From: Mycobacterium sp. SMC-8
Lineage (GTDB): Bacteria > Actinomycetota > Actinomycetes > Mycobacteriales > Mycobacteriaceae
Direction: 5' to 3'
Length of the DNA: 64,000 nt
Assembly: GCF_025263565.1 (NCBI RefSeq)
Contig: NZ_CP079868.1
Location: forward strand, 62,001-126,000
Of the stretch, positions 20,294 through 29,350 are shown one piece after another. Made by a program: the position numbers and the translations under genes. Position 1 is the first letter of the stretch. Each line of letters opens with the position of its first letter. The notes beneath the pieces are model-generated. The model saw nothing but the letters and a program-made list of their open reading frames with translations. It did no database searches and was not told the origin of the DNA.

Positions 20294-21081
20294 CCAACAC
20301 GACACGTCACACCGTCACCGATCAGGCCGCGGTCGCGGCCATCGAACAAGGTGCCCGGATGTTGCGGCTGCCCACCATCCGTGACCGCTTCGCCGAGATC
20401 GCCGCCGCGGCCGAACGTGAACAGCAGTCCTATCTGGGGTTCTTATCGGAGCTGATGATCGCCGAATGCGAGGACCGGGATCGCCGCCGGGCGCAGCGCC
20501 GCATTCATGACGCCGGGTTCCCTCGGCCAAAGCGGCTCGACGAGTTCAGCTTTGAGGCCAACCCCGCGATCAACCCCGCAGTCATCGGCACCCTGGCCAC
20601 CTGCGCCTGGGTCAAAGCCGGGGAACCCTTGTGCTTGATCGGCGACTCCGGGACCGGCAAAACTCACCTGCTGATCGGATTGGGAACCACCGCCGCCGAA
20701 GCCGGCTACCGCGTCCGCTACACCCTGGCCAGCAAGCTGGTCAATGAACTCGTCGAGGCCGCCGACGAGGCCCACCTGAGTAAGTTGATCACCCGCTACG
20801 GTCGGGTGGATCTGCTGCTCATCGATGAGCTGGGCTATCTGCAATTGGACCGCCGCGGTGCGGAGTTGCTGTTCCAGGTGCTCACCGAGCGCGAGGAACG
20901 CGCCTCGGTGGCGATCGCGTCCAACGAGCCGTTCTCCGCGTGGACCAAGACCTTCACCGACCCGCGACTGTGTGCGGCCATCGTCGACCGGTTGACCTTC
21001 GCCGGGCAGATCATCGAAACCGGCACCACCTCCTACCGACTCGCCCATGCCCGCACCCGCCGCACCAGCACCGCGCAGTAA
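20290..21081 (+). CDS. istB: IS21 helper ATPase IstB (inner element)
   Basis: 263 aa AAA+ ATPase whose ATG overlaps the istA stop (ATGA). Walker A 'LCLIGDSGTGKTHLLIGL', Walker B 'VDLLLIDELGYLQLD', and 'RASVAIASNEPFSAWTKTF' are intact. Closely similar to the IstB at 53508-54308 and more distant from the outer IstB at 17267, so two IS21 subgroups are present. Intact, but its partner IstA is frameshifted. Confidence 0.92.
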   Translation: MTNTTRHTVTDQAAVAAIEQGARMLRLPTIRDRFAEIAAAAEREQQSYLGFLSELMIAECEDRDRRRAQRRIHDAGFPRPKRLDEFSFEANPAINPAVIGTLATCAWVKAGEPLCLIGDSGTGKTHLLIGLGTTAAEAGYRVRYTLASKLVNELVEAADEAHLSKLITRYGRVDLLLIDELGYLQLDRRGAELLFQVLTEREERASVAIASNEPFSAWTKTFTDPRLCAAIVDRLTFAGQIIETGTTSYRLAHARTRRTSTAQ

Positions 21082-21127
21082 CTCACACGCCGCTGATGCT
21101 GCCTGCAGCCGATACAGTGACCAGGTC

Positions 21128-21705
21128 ATGTTGGTCGCCGATCTGCAGCACTTCCTCGACGTGGGCCCCGAGACCCCGGGCCGGCCCGTGCGCTCGCCGA
21201 GCACCTGGGCAGCATCGTTTCCGCAGCATCGGCCGGCGACGCTCACACCCGGTGGGAAACCGCGCTGCCGTGTCGGCGCCGACCCGCCAACCGCCGCTGC
21301 CCGGGCCGCATCACGGTCGTCCGCGGCGATGCTGAGCAACCCATCGGCTGGCAATGCAGCCACTGTGGCGACGACGGCACCATCAGCAACTGGGCAGCAT
21401 CAATCTACGATCTGCGTCGCCAGCAACTGACCGCAGCCCAACCGCTGCGCGACATTCCCATCGACGCTGACACCGCAGCGATCCTGCGCACCCTGCCCTT
21501 CCTCGACAGCGACTGTCAGAGAGCGGTTTTCGCGGTGTTCGCCCACGGTGGCGAGCTTCACCTCACGATGACCGGCGACGAACTCGATGATCTGATCGAT
21601 GCGGTGGCTGCCGAGTCCAATCATGAACCCAACCGCCGCCGTCAACGCCAACTCGACACCGCTTACGACACCTTGACCGCCGCCACCAACTCGCCCCGGT
21701 GGTGA
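21128..21705 (+). pseudogene. IS21-associated Cys-rich hypothetical protein, frameshifted
   Basis: The N-terminal part 'MLVADLQHFLDVGPETPG' is in one frame; the continuation 'ALAEHLGSIVSAASAGDAHT', the Cys-containing 'ALPCRRRPANRRCPGRIT' and 'WQCSHCGDDGTISNW' (a CxxC pair) and a helical C-terminus are in the +1 frame. The break is near 21175-21185 beside a CCCC run. The protein resembles small zinc-ribbon-like proteins carried by some actinobacterial IS21 elements; function unknown. The frameshift could be a sequencing error of the same kind as in istA upstream. Confidence 0.55.
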
Positions 21706-21709
21706 CCCG

Positions 21710-22048
21710 ATGGCCCTACCCGAACTCGATGTCGCACGCGTGCAACAGTGGTGCGCGGCCAGAGTGCCCGAACATGCGCGTCACCAAGTCCGCGTCGAAT
21801 GCGACGTCGCTGCCCGGCACCTGACCATCGTCGAACGACGAGCGCCGTGGCGCGCAGACTACGGTCCGGACTGGACCAGTTTCCCGATCGCACGACTGCG
21901 CTACACCGCCACCACCAACACCTGGACCCTGTACTGGCGAGACCGACACCTCAAATTTCACCGCTACGACATGATCGACCCCACACCGCACATCCACGAT
22001 GTGCTCACCGAAATCGACCACAACCCCTCAGGCATCTTCTGGGGCTAA
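21710..22048 (+). CDS. DUF3024 family protein (IS21 cargo)
   Basis: 112 aa. Family pattern is complete: 'HQVRVECDVAARHLTIVERR', 'WTSFPIARLRYTATTNTWTL', 'YWRDRHLKFHRYD', ending 'LTEIDHNPSGIFWG'. DUF3024 proteins are small, conserved in actinobacteria, and of unknown role. It follows the Cys-rich ORF by a few bases and lies inside the IS ends, so it is cargo of the inner element. Confidence 0.8.
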   Translation: MALPELDVARVQQWCAARVPEHARHQVRVECDVAARHLTIVERRAPWRADYGPDWTSFPIARLRYTATTNTWTLYWRDRHLKFHRYDMIDPTPHIHDVLTEIDHNPSGIFWG

Positions 22049-23029
22049 ACGCCAACCCCCAACGCACCGCGAAGTGGGGCCGAAACTGGCCGTCACAGTG
22101 GGGCCACTACAAGTTGACATTGCCAGGCGCACACCCCAACACGCGACGCCGACGGGTGTTGACCACATTCAGCCACTTCTGCAGCTGATAGTTGAAGTCC
22201 CCGGGCCCGGTGAAACTGCGACCCGGCAGAAACGACCTCTCCAAGTAGTCGTGGCTGCGCTCGACGATGCCCTTGTGCTCGGGCTCTCCGCCCTTGAGCA
22301 CGATGACCTTGGTGCCCAGGACCCCGCGGAATGCCTGGCAGTCCCGGGTTAGTTCGGTCCTTCCGGCTCGCCACCGCCCGACCGCGCCCTCGCCGTCCCA
22401 GACCAGGGTGCGGGGCACCGCACCCAGCGCGGCGATCAGGTTCCACCAGCCGGCGAACAGGTCCTCGGCCCGCCGCGACGGGATCAGGATCGCCGAGAGC
22501 CACCGCGAGTACCCCAGCACCATCGTCAGCACCGGCAACTGCAACGCGGTCCGGGTCTGCCCATAGCCGACCGGAAGCGTCGTGGGTGGGAACCACAGGT
22601 CGCACTGCGCGATATCCCCGGCGTCATAGGACGTGCGCCCGGCAGGGTCCGGGGGCAGATACGCCGGGCGCAGCTCCCGGACCCGTTCCTTGAACACCGT
22701 GATGCCCCGCGTCCAGCCGACCCGCTCGGCGATCACCGTGGCCGGCATCGTCGGCACCGCTGCTAGCTGCGCCCGGATCGCGTCCTCGAACGCATCCACC
22801 GCTGACCCCGCCGGCCTGCGCACGTACTTCGGCGGCCCGTCGGAGGCCACCGCCGCCCGCACCGTGTTGCGCGAGATCCCCAACGTCCTGGCAATCAACT
22901 TGATCGGCAACCCCTCGGTCTTATGCAACCGGCGGATCTCAGCCCAATCCTCCACTGACAACACTCCCTTCTCCTCTCGGCTCGTAAGCCGAGACTCAGA
23001 CGAAGGGGGTCAAAATTCACCCGCCGACA

Positions 23030-23555
23030 CGGGGTTAGTTTTCAGGCGACGCCGACAGAGGATCTCGTCAGGGCGGCGACGGCTGCAGCCGATGTTGATG
23101 ATCCGGCGATCGCGGACGGCGCGTGGCGGTAGCACGGGGTGACGTGTTGCTCGCCAAATTAAATGCTTTGTCCTGCAGATCGGTGAGGCGACGGCAGTCT
23201 TGTTTTCCATGGCGTAGGCATCCGTGCATCTTGAATTGCCGCGACCACAGCCTACGGGTAGGCGACACGCCGAAGGACGATTCTTTCTGTCGAAGGCACA
23301 GATGCCGTGCAGCGCGCACAAGCAGTCAATCCACAGAAACGCGCATGAAAAGTGTTTGCGCACAACGCTTGTACATATGTCGGCACTCGAAATTTGGATG
23401 CCGATTTATGACCCAAAGCTCTTGAGAAGCAACGGATTACAGTGCCGATCGATATTGCCGGAAACGGGTGCAGCCAAAGTTCGGCTATATTCGCGCCACG
23501 AGATCTTTCGGCCTCCTCCGGAGTGATCCGGACCTCCACAGCAGAGGTGGTTTCC
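23030..23555 (+). other. Non-coding region upstream of the element B RHH gene
   Basis: 525 bp between the outer IS21 end and the RHH start. No convincing gene. It should contain the left end and promoter of element B, but no block shared with the corresponding region of element C (55065-55465) could be identified by eye. Confidence 0.4.
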
Positions 23556-23774
23556 ATGGCTCGACCGGTAATGAAACGCCGCGAGCGCGTGCGCGTGGAG
23601 TTCAGCTTAACCCCCGAGCTGGCCGCCCGAATCTATGACTACGCCGATGCCCAAGGTCTGACGCTGTCCCAGACGGGGGAGCGTCTCCTCGGCGGAGCAC
23701 TGCCTGACCAAACAGATACCTGTTTCGCGCAGGGCACTGCCGCGGACTCGCCGGCACCGGCAGACGAGGCGTAG
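23556..23774 (+). CDS. Ribbon-helix-helix protein of element B
   Basis: 72 aa from ATG 23556. The RHH fold is clear: basic N-terminus, ribbon 'ERVRVEFSLTPELAARIYDY', then helices 'ADAQGLTLSQTGERLLGGAL'. The copy C counterpart (55466-55651) has the matching 'ERVRVELRLPPHVAQMIYDR' and 'VSLSEAGSRLI'. RHH proteins dimerise and bind operators, relaxosome sites or transposon ends. Located first in the unit, it could repress the unit or bind the element's dyad sites. The acidic tail after residue 50 is not conserved in C. Confidence 0.65.
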   Translation: MARPVMKRRERVRVEFSLTPELAARIYDYADAQGLTLSQTGERLLGGALPDQTDTCFAQGTAADSPAPADEA

Positions 23775-23883
23775 ACGGCGCCGCTTCAATGGACCGCTGC
23801 ACGATGACCACAATCAAGGGGAGGACGCCCGAATAGGTAGCTCTTAGAACGGTTCTCGCGCCGAAACGCGAACATTCACCTTT

Positions 23884-23938
23884 CTCGGCTGTGCCGAGCC
23901 CAGAAATGCCAAAAGCTGGGGGGCAACCCAGCTTCGGC
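23884..23938 (+). promoter_or_regulatory. Structured leader between the RHH gene and the leader ORF (element B)
   Basis: Hairpin CTCGGC-TGT-GCCGAG (23884-23898) is followed by AAAAGCTGGG-GGGCAA-CCCAGCT (stem 23914-23920 with 23927-23933), with flanking GCC/GGC able to extend it. Element C has the same second hairpin with AGCCGGG/CCCGGCT and loop CGGCAA; the T-A to C-G change is compensatory. This suggests a conserved RNA fold in the 5' leader of the recombinase transcript. Confidence 0.5.
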
Positions 23939-23983
23939 GTTCATCAAGAGTCTCTCGGCTCTAGACCCCTCAAGGAGGGATAG

Positions 23984-24145
23984 GTGTATTCCACCGTGCA
24001 CGAACAAACCTGTCAACCGTCCACGCCGGATTGTCTCGACCGAATCCTGGGGCCGAGGTGGCTAGGCGTGAAGACGCCCAACCGAAACCGTGCAGGCCGA
24101 CCAGCTTGCGACTGTTGGTCAATCGGGGCGAGGACGGCCCGCTGA
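23984..24145 (+). CDS. Leader ORF coupled to the recombinase-like gene (element B, 53 aa)
   Basis: A strong ribosome-binding site, AAGGAGGG, sits five bases before GTG 23984. The frame runs 53 codons to a TGA that overlaps the ATG at 24145 (TGATG). It overlaps upstream in-frame sequence of the recombinase-like gene in another frame. Element C has the same arrangement (AGGAGG, TTG, 22 codons, TGATG), although the peptides are not similar. This indicates translation coupling or attenuation rather than a functional protein product. Confidence 0.5.
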   Translation: MYSTVHEQTCQPSTPDCLDRILGPRWLGVKTPNRNRAGRPACDCWSIGARTAR

Positions 24146-25218
24146 TGGCGCGGTTCAAGAAGATGACCATCGCGGCCAGCCCACCGGTCAGCCCTCAGGC
24201 GGCTGCTCACGGTCCCGCCGCGGAGTCAGCGGCGAAGGCAACAATGCTCGTCGCTCAATCCGCGGTGAGGGAGCTTCCCGCGCTGCCACCGTCGGAGCAT
24301 GACCGGCTGGCCACACTGCTGCGCCAGACCGTCGGTGCCGACGATCCGGAGGTGGCGCGCGCAGCGATCACGGCGGCCGCGACCCTGCGGTGTCAGGTGC
24401 CGTTCACCAGCGCCGAACAAGACCGCAAAGATGTCGGACACGTAGCTCGTTTCTTGGTGTGGGCGGCGTTCGGCGATGTGGTCGACCCGGTACGGGCGTT
24501 TACCAGGGCCAACGTCGACGAACACCTGGCCGCCACTGCCACCGCCAGCAAGCGATCCGCTGACCAGCGCCGCTACATCCTGTACCGGACGGGCCGTCGT
24601 CTACATCCACAGCAGTTCCCAGCCAAGATCGGTACGAATGCGCTTGCGCGGCATCGGCATCCGGTGGCTAGCCATGCCGAGATCGCGCGCCTGCGGACGC
24701 TGATCCCTCGGCTGCCGGCACGCCTATCACAACGGACGCAAGCACTGCTAGACCTCAGCTACGGTGCAGGCGCCCGGCCGGCGGACTTCCGGAGCCTGCG
24801 CGGCACCGCGATCACGACCACCACCGTCGACGGTCGTGCAGTCGCGGTTGTGGCGTTGCCGAATCTTGGCGGAGGTGTGCGCCAGGTGCCGGTCTGGGAC
24901 CGCGAGATCGGTGCCCGGCTCGTGGGACTTGCGGCAGGCCTCGGCGACCGCCTCATCTTGGCCCCACACGCCGTTGCCGCTGAGCGCAACATCGTCAACC
25001 GGGTCGGTGAGCAACTGCGCAACCACGGCCACCCCACCATCGATCCGATTGCGTTGCGGAATCGGTGGGTGCTGGATCTGGCCGAACGCATCCCGGCAGT
25101 ACTGCTGCAACAACTCGCCGACCTGTGCGAACTGCGGATCCTCGTCGATGAACGCAGCCTGGTGACACAGTACAAGCTGCGCCACGCCATCACCATCCTC
25201 GACGAGGCACGGCGATGA
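24145..25218 (+). CDS. Tyrosine-recombinase-like protein with atypical active site (element B)
   Basis: 357 aa from ATG 24145, chosen because it overlaps the leader stop and matches the position in copy C. An N-terminal helical core-binding-like region ('VGHVARFLVWAAFGDVV', 'QRRYILYRTGRRLHPQQFP') precedes a catalytic-type domain. Box I Arg is present in 'LLDLSYGAGARPADFRSLRG', and a box II Arg in 'DPIALRNRWVLDLAER'. The usual HxxR histidine and the later H/W are not evident, while a Tyr near the C-terminus ('LVTQYKLRHAI') is in the place of the nucleophile. Copy C shows the same changes. It could be a diverged recombinase or a DNA-binding accessory subunit. Its TGA overlaps the DDE start, implying co-translation. 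Confidence 0.65.
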   Translation: MARFKKMTIAASPPVSPQAAAHGPAAESAAKATMLVAQSAVRELPALPPSEHDRLATLLRQTVGADDPEVARAAITAAATLRCQVPFTSAEQDRKDVGHVARFLVWAAFGDVVDPVRAFTRANVDEHLAATATASKRSADQRRYILYRTGRRLHPQQFPAKIGTNALARHRHPVASHAEIARLRTLIPRLPARLSQRTQALLDLSYGAGARPADFRSLRGTAITTTTVDGRAVAVVALPNLGGGVRQVPVWDREIGARLVGLAAGLGDRLILAPHAVAAERNIVNRVGEQLRNHGHPTIDPIALRNRWVLDLAERIPAVLLQQLADLCELRILVDERSLVTQYKLRHAITILDEARR

Positions 25219-26999
25219 TCCGGAACCGACAGCAGTTGTGCACGATCGCCGACGATGTATTCGCCACTGCGCTGGAGACGATCGTGAAATCCGTTGCAGC
25301 ACAGAGCATCGAAGACTATTACCGCCACACCGCACAGCCGGGCGGCCGCAAGCCCGTAGGGATTACCTACACCGTGACCGGGGTGCTCGTCGCGCTGCTT
25401 GTGCGATTCATCATCGGGCGCCCGTACAGTCTGCGGGGCACCATGGACACCCTCGGCGAATTCAGCGCCAATCAGCTCGTCGCGGTCGGCATGGCAGGAC
25501 AAGACTGCACCGCCATCAGCACCATGGCAGACACCGAGTACAAACGCTTCCACCGGTTCTGGAGCTTGCGCATGCAACCCCTGGACCCTGACTCAGATCT
25601 GCCCGCCCGGCGGATGACCAACGCCGAATACACCGCCCGCCTACACGCCCGCAGCCCCGAGGACCATGCCCGCAGCGCCGCGGCCAATCAACGACTGACC
25701 GCAGTGATCAACGATCTGCTCTACGGGTCGATCAGGACCGTTGCCCCACCCGACTGCCACGGCGACGTTGTTGTCGACGAAACAATTATCAACACCGCGG
25801 CACCCGACGGCATGTTGGGCACCCGTCCAGAGCGCTACCGCGGAGCATCCTCGGTAGCGCGGTACTGGGCCCGCGACAAGCGCGGCCAAATCAAACAACC
25901 CGGCATCCCAGGAGAGATCAAATCCAGCGGATTCGGCATCGGAGCCACCTTCGTGTCCCGGGTCGCGCGCCGCGACGCCCTGCACGCCCAGCCCGCCCTG
26001 TTCGTCGGTATGGACGTCCACGCCCCGACCAGCGGCAGCGTCGAGGGCCTAGCGACCGCGTTGACCCACGCTCGCCGCAACGGTGTCGATGGCCGCCGCG
26101 AAGGTAGGAGCGGCCGATCCCGGCGACCGCTGCTCACCGCCGACATGGGCTACAACCCCAAGAACGGGTTCGCGCAACTGATGCTCAAACACGGCTTCTC
26201 ACCGGTGGTGCGCTACCCGAAACACTGGACAGTCGAGTACCCGAGCGCCTCACCGCCGGGCGCACCCGACGGACCCGAACCCGGACCCCTGCAGTACGCC
26301 GGCGCGTTCTACTGTCCTGCGGTGATCAAACGGATCACCGGTCACCGCACTCCCAGCACCGAAGAACTCCTTGCACAGGACAATTTCGGAGCCCACGATC
26401 GCCGCTTGCAAGCCATCTATCCCTTCCTGATGGGGCTGCATTCAAGACCGGTAATGACTGACTGCCGATTCGGTCGGCCAGCCATCGCCGCCACACCTCC
26501 GAAGCGGGTCAAGATCCGGCAAGTCTGCCCGGCAGCACTGGGGACCGTCATGTGCCCGCATAAACCCGAATCGATGCACACCGAGGTCATCGGGCTGCCG
26601 ATGGCCGAACCGGACTGGCCTGCCGACGCTATGGCGTGCTGCAGTAACTCCAGCATCACGGTCTACCTCACCGATGGCCAGCTCAAGATGGCCCAGTGGG
26701 ACCTCGTCCCCGGCTCCTGGGAGCACACCCTCTACTTCGAAGCCGCGCGAGCACTCACCGAACAACGATTCAGCCAGCTCAAGTCTCGCCACGTCGCCGG
26801 CCTGGACTCATTGACTACCGGGCCACGCAGGACGCCGATGATCAAGATCGCCATCGCGTTGGCCGCCGCAACCGTCAACATCCGCGCCCAACAGAACCAC
26901 GACCCCAGGATGGGGCGCACCGAAGCCATCGACATCCGGCTGCGCCAACTTGCCGCCGACCTCGGACACCAACCCACACCGATGCCCCGACGCAGCTGA
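25215..26999 (+). CDS. DDE transposase of element B (594 aa)
   Basis: ATGA overlap with the preceding gene. An RNase H-fold DDE pattern like that of the IS4/IS5/IS1182 clan can be read: D188 in 'GDVVVDETIINTAAPDG', D310 in 'LLTADMGYNPKNGFAQLM', and E516 in 'FEAARALTEQRFSQLK'. The first 180 residues are helical and lack a recognised domain. Between D310 and E516 lies a Cys-rich insertion ('FYCPAV', 'QVCPAALGTVMCPHKP', 'AMACC') that could bind zinc; cysteines at most of these places recur in copies A and C. I could not assign it to a named IS family. It is inferred to catalyse mobilisation of the unit. Confidence 0.75.
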   Translation: MIRNRQQLCTIADDVFATALETIVKSVAAQSIEDYYRHTAQPGGRKPVGITYTVTGVLVALLVRFIIGRPYSLRGTMDTLGEFSANQLVAVGMAGQDCTAISTMADTEYKRFHRFWSLRMQPLDPDSDLPARRMTNAEYTARLHARSPEDHARSAAANQRLTAVINDLLYGSIRTVAPPDCHGDVVVDETIINTAAPDGMLGTRPERYRGASSVARYWARDKRGQIKQPGIPGEIKSSGFGIGATFVSRVARRDALHAQPALFVGMDVHAPTSGSVEGLATALTHARRNGVDGRREGRSGRSRRPLLTADMGYNPKNGFAQLMLKHGFSPVVRYPKHWTVEYPSASPPGAPDGPEPGPLQYAGAFYCPAVIKRITGHRTPSTEELLAQDNFGAHDRRLQAIYPFLMGLHSRPVMTDCRFGRPAIAATPPKRVKIRQVCPAALGTVMCPHKPESMHTEVIGLPMAEPDWPADAMACCSNSSITVYLTDGQLKMAQWDLVPGSWEHTLYFEAARALTEQRFSQLKSRHVAGLDSLTTGPRRTPMIKIAIALAAATVNIRAQQNHDPRMGRTEAIDIRLRQLAADLGHQPTPMPRRS

Positions 27000-27315
27000 C
27001 AAACCCTTCTCGCAGGTAAGCGGGCTGGCTCCTTCGGTCAGCCCTCCTATCGGTGTGCTTACCGCCGGAAAGATTGTGGAAATTTCGGCCGCGATACAGC
27101 AACTCCGGGCAGAACCGGCAACGCGACGTCGGCCCGCGTTCTTCAGCATCCGACAAGCAGCCGATCCCGCGGCCCCCCGAGGGGCACACCAGGCATAAAG
27201 AGGCCGTAGGCAGACCGGCCTTTGCGCATCGGAAAAGCTGTGGAAAAACCCGTATAACCCAGTGGAAGCGGCCGCAGAAACCCATGCTGACCAGCACAGC
27301 TGAACTGCCCACCAC

Positions 27316-27444
27316 GAGCGGTTCTACGTAACCGCGGCGCTTAGGTCACGAACTCGAAAGAGGTCGTGACCTTTGTGTTTGGAGCGTCCGCAGGTCCGAT
27401 GACGTGTGCTAGATCGTGTTTGGGGACCTGGTTGCGTAAGTCCC
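27316..27444 (+). repeat. Conserved right end of element B
   Basis: GAGCGGTTCT (27316-27325), with dyad GCGGTT-N6-AACCGC; inverted repeat AGGTCACGA/TCGTGACCT (27343-27351 and 27364-27372) followed by TTGTGTTTG; and AAGTCCC at 27438-27444. Same order and spacing as at elements A and C. No gene is seen in 27000-27315 or 27445-27847. Confidence 0.7.
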
Positions 27445-27847
27445 TGAAGCGAGGTCGCGCCACGGGTATGGCAGTACCGGCGCTAGCTCCTCATCGAGAC
27501 CGCAACGCGGCGACGACGCCGCGCCGCCGGGGGCGCGTCAGGCGCTTGACGCTCGATGAGCGCCAGGCGTCCACGGCGCAGGACCCGTGAGCCGCCAAGC
27601 TAGTGCTGGCTTCGATTGCTATTCGGTAGACCACCGCGGAAGTCCTGACGCTCACACCCGGAGTGTCATCAAGTGGCACTTGGCGATAATTCCTGGACGC
27701 CTCTACGACAACGCTTGCAAGAACCGATTGCACCGCTGTGTCGGCTCCTGCGTTTGGTGGTCACGCACGTTCGAGTTCTCTAACGTGTAGGCCTTGCTAC
27801 CTCTGTCGGTGGCAGCGCTCATGATGATCGTGAACATAGGGGGTACG

Positions 27848-29350
27848 TTGGCGCCTGATCTCATTACTCTGCCAGAGCTTGAGCAGTACCTCGCGAGAGC
27901 GGCTGATTTGCTGCGCGGGAGTATTGATCAGGCGGACTTCAAGGCCTACATCTTTCCGCTGATGTTCTTCAAGCGGATCAGTGACGTGTACGCAGAGGAG
28001 TTCGCGGAGTCCCTCGCCGAGTCCGGGGGAGATTATGAATTCGCGGCGTTCGCCGAGAATCACCGCTTCGCCATCCCCGACGGCAATGCTTGGTCCGACG
28101 TGCGTAACCACACCGAGAACATCGGGAGCGCGCTGCAGACCGCGTTCCGAGAAATCGAGAAGGCCAACCCCGAAACGCTGTACGGCATCTTCGGCAACGC
28201 GAACTGGACCAATAAGGACAAGCTTCCCGACCGCAAGCTCGCCGACCTAGTCGAACACTTCTCCACGAAGACACTGTCCAACGGGAACGTCGCGCCCGAC
28301 GTGTTCGGCAACGCCTACGAGTACCTAATCAAGCGGTTCGCCGACCAGTCGAACAAAAAAGCGGGCGAGTACTACACACCGCGTTCGGTGGTCGGCTTGC
28401 TGATCAACATCCTTGATCCGCAGGAGGGTGAGAGGATCTACGATCCCGCGTGTGGGACCGGCGGCATGCTGATCGAGGTCATCGAGCACGTGAAGTCGGT
28501 CGGCGGCAGTCCTAAAACCTTGTGGGGCAAGCTTTATGGACAAGAGAAGGTGTTGGCGACGTCCGCGATCGCCCGGATGAACCTACTGCTACACGGCGTG
28601 GAAGACTTCAAGATCATTCGTGAGGACACCCTGCGCAACCCGGCGTTCTACACCGGGAATCACCTGGCCCAGTTCGACTGCGTCGTCGCCAACCCGCCGT
28701 TCTCACTGAAGAACTGGGGCGAGGCCGAGTGGGCGAGCGACAAGTGGGGCCGCAACCAGCTCGGCGGCGTCCCCCCGAAGGGGTACGCCGACTGGGCCTG
28801 GATTCAGCACATGCTTACCTCCGCCGACCCCAAAACTGGACGAGTCGCTGTGGTCCTCCCGCAGGGCGCCCTGTTCCGCCAAGGCGCCGAAGCGCGTATC
28901 CGAGCCCACGTGCTCATGGCCGATAGAATCGAGGCGGTCATCGGACTTGCCCCGAACCTGTTCTACGGCGCCGGTCTTGCTGCGTGTGTGCTGATCCTTC
29001 GCCACGACAAGCCGGCAAGCTGCAAGGGCAAGGTCCTCTTCATCAACGGCGAGAACCTGATGAAGAAGGGCCGCAGCCAGAACAGCCTGGAGCCCGAGCA
29101 CTCCCAGGCGCTATTCGAGGCATACCAGGGCTTTGCGGATATCGACGGTCGTGCCCGCGTCGTTGGCCTTGATGAGATCCAAGCTAACGAATTCAACCTG
29201 AGTATCCCGCTGTACGTCACCCCCGCAGAGACCGGCGAGAAGCTGACACTCGCCGAAGCACTCGCCAACCTCGAAAACGCCCGTGCCCGGGCCACGAAGA
29301 CTCGCGCGGCACTGGAAGCGGAGCTGGCCAAGTGGGGGTTGAGCGCATGA
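27848..29350 (+). CDS. hsdM: Type I restriction-modification methyltransferase subunit HsdM (first copy)
   Basis: About 500 aa. Start set at TTG 27848, five bases after AGGGGG, which gives a family-typical N-terminus ('MAPDLITLPELEQYL'); an in-frame ATG lies upstream at 27824 without a good ribosome-binding site. The HsdM_N helical domain ('ADFKAYIFPLMFFKRISDVY') precedes the N6-adenine methyltransferase domain with motif I 'YDPACGTGGM' (about residue 198) and motif IV NPPF (about 282). It overlaps the next gene by four bases in a four-gene operon. Two HsdM subunits normally pair with one HsdS; here a second, different HsdM follows directly. Confidence 0.93.
   Translation: MAPDLITLPELEQYLARAADLLRGSIDQADFKAYIFPLMFFKRISDVYAEEFAESLAESGGDYEFAAFAENHRFAIPDGNAWSDVRNHTENIGSALQTAFREIEKANPETLYGIFGNANWTNKDKLPDRKLADLVEHFSTKTLSNGNVAPDVFGNAYEYLIKRFADQSNKKAGEYYTPRSVVGLLINILDPQEGERIYDPACGTGGMLIEVIEHVKSVGGSPKTLWGKLYGQEKVLATSAIARMNLLLHGVEDFKIIREDTLRNPAFYTGNHLAQFDCVVANPPFSLKNWGEAEWASDKWGRNQLGGVPPKGYADWAWIQHMLTSADPKTGRVAVVLPQGALFRQGAEARIRAHVLMADRIEAVIGLAPNLFYGAGLAACVLILRHDKPASCKGKVLFINGENLMKKGRSQNSLEPEHSQALFEAYQGFADIDGRARVVGLDEIQANEFNLSIPLYVTPAETGEKLTLAEALANLENARARATKTRAALEAELAKWGLSA

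Larger units (their letters stand above)
18499..22125 (+). mobile_element. Inner IS21-family element with two cargo genes (about 3.6 kb)
   Basis: The 26-bp ends align as TGGCTGTGACAGCC...GGCCCC (from 18499) and, on the other strand, TGGCAATGTCAACT...GGCCCC (from 22125). GGCGCA occurs at both borders (18491-18496 and 22126-22131) as a slightly altered target duplication. Besides istA and istB it carries a zinc-binding-like ORF and a DUF3024 gene, which makes it longer than standard IS21. Confidence 0.82.
18070..22964 (-). pseudogene. istA: IS21 transposase IstA (outer element), split by the inner IS21
   Basis: The N-terminal part (22964 to 22126) has an HTH ('LPIKLIARTLGISRNTVRAA') and a DDE core ('DIAQCDLWFPP', 'PRTLVWDGEGAVGRWR', 'HKGIVERSHDYLERSF'). 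The C-terminal part (18498 to 18070) has the IstA tail 'HYIRLDSNDYSVHPAVIG'. The inner element separates '...RRRVLGCA' from 'APTDRIGADLAAML', consistent with one ancestral sequence. As it stands no full-length protein can be made. Confidence 0.87.
17207..23029 (-). mobile_element. Outer IS21-family element, disrupted by a second IS21
   Basis: Ends TGTCAACGGCGG...TTGACCCC (from 17207) and, on the other strand, TGTCGGCGGG...TTGACCCC (from 23029). It holds istB and istA on the minus strand; istA is split by the inner IS21 element at 18499-22125. No convincing target duplication is seen outside the ends. Confidence 0.78.
23556..27444 (+). mobile_element. Element B: RHH / leader / tyrosine-recombinase-like / DDE transposase unit
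   Basis: Complete gene set in the same order as element C, ending in the shared right-end structure at 27316-27444. The left boundary lies somewhere in 23030-23555. B and C are diverged but collinear. The right end is followed 400 bp later by a type I restriction-modification operon. Confidence 0.7.
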
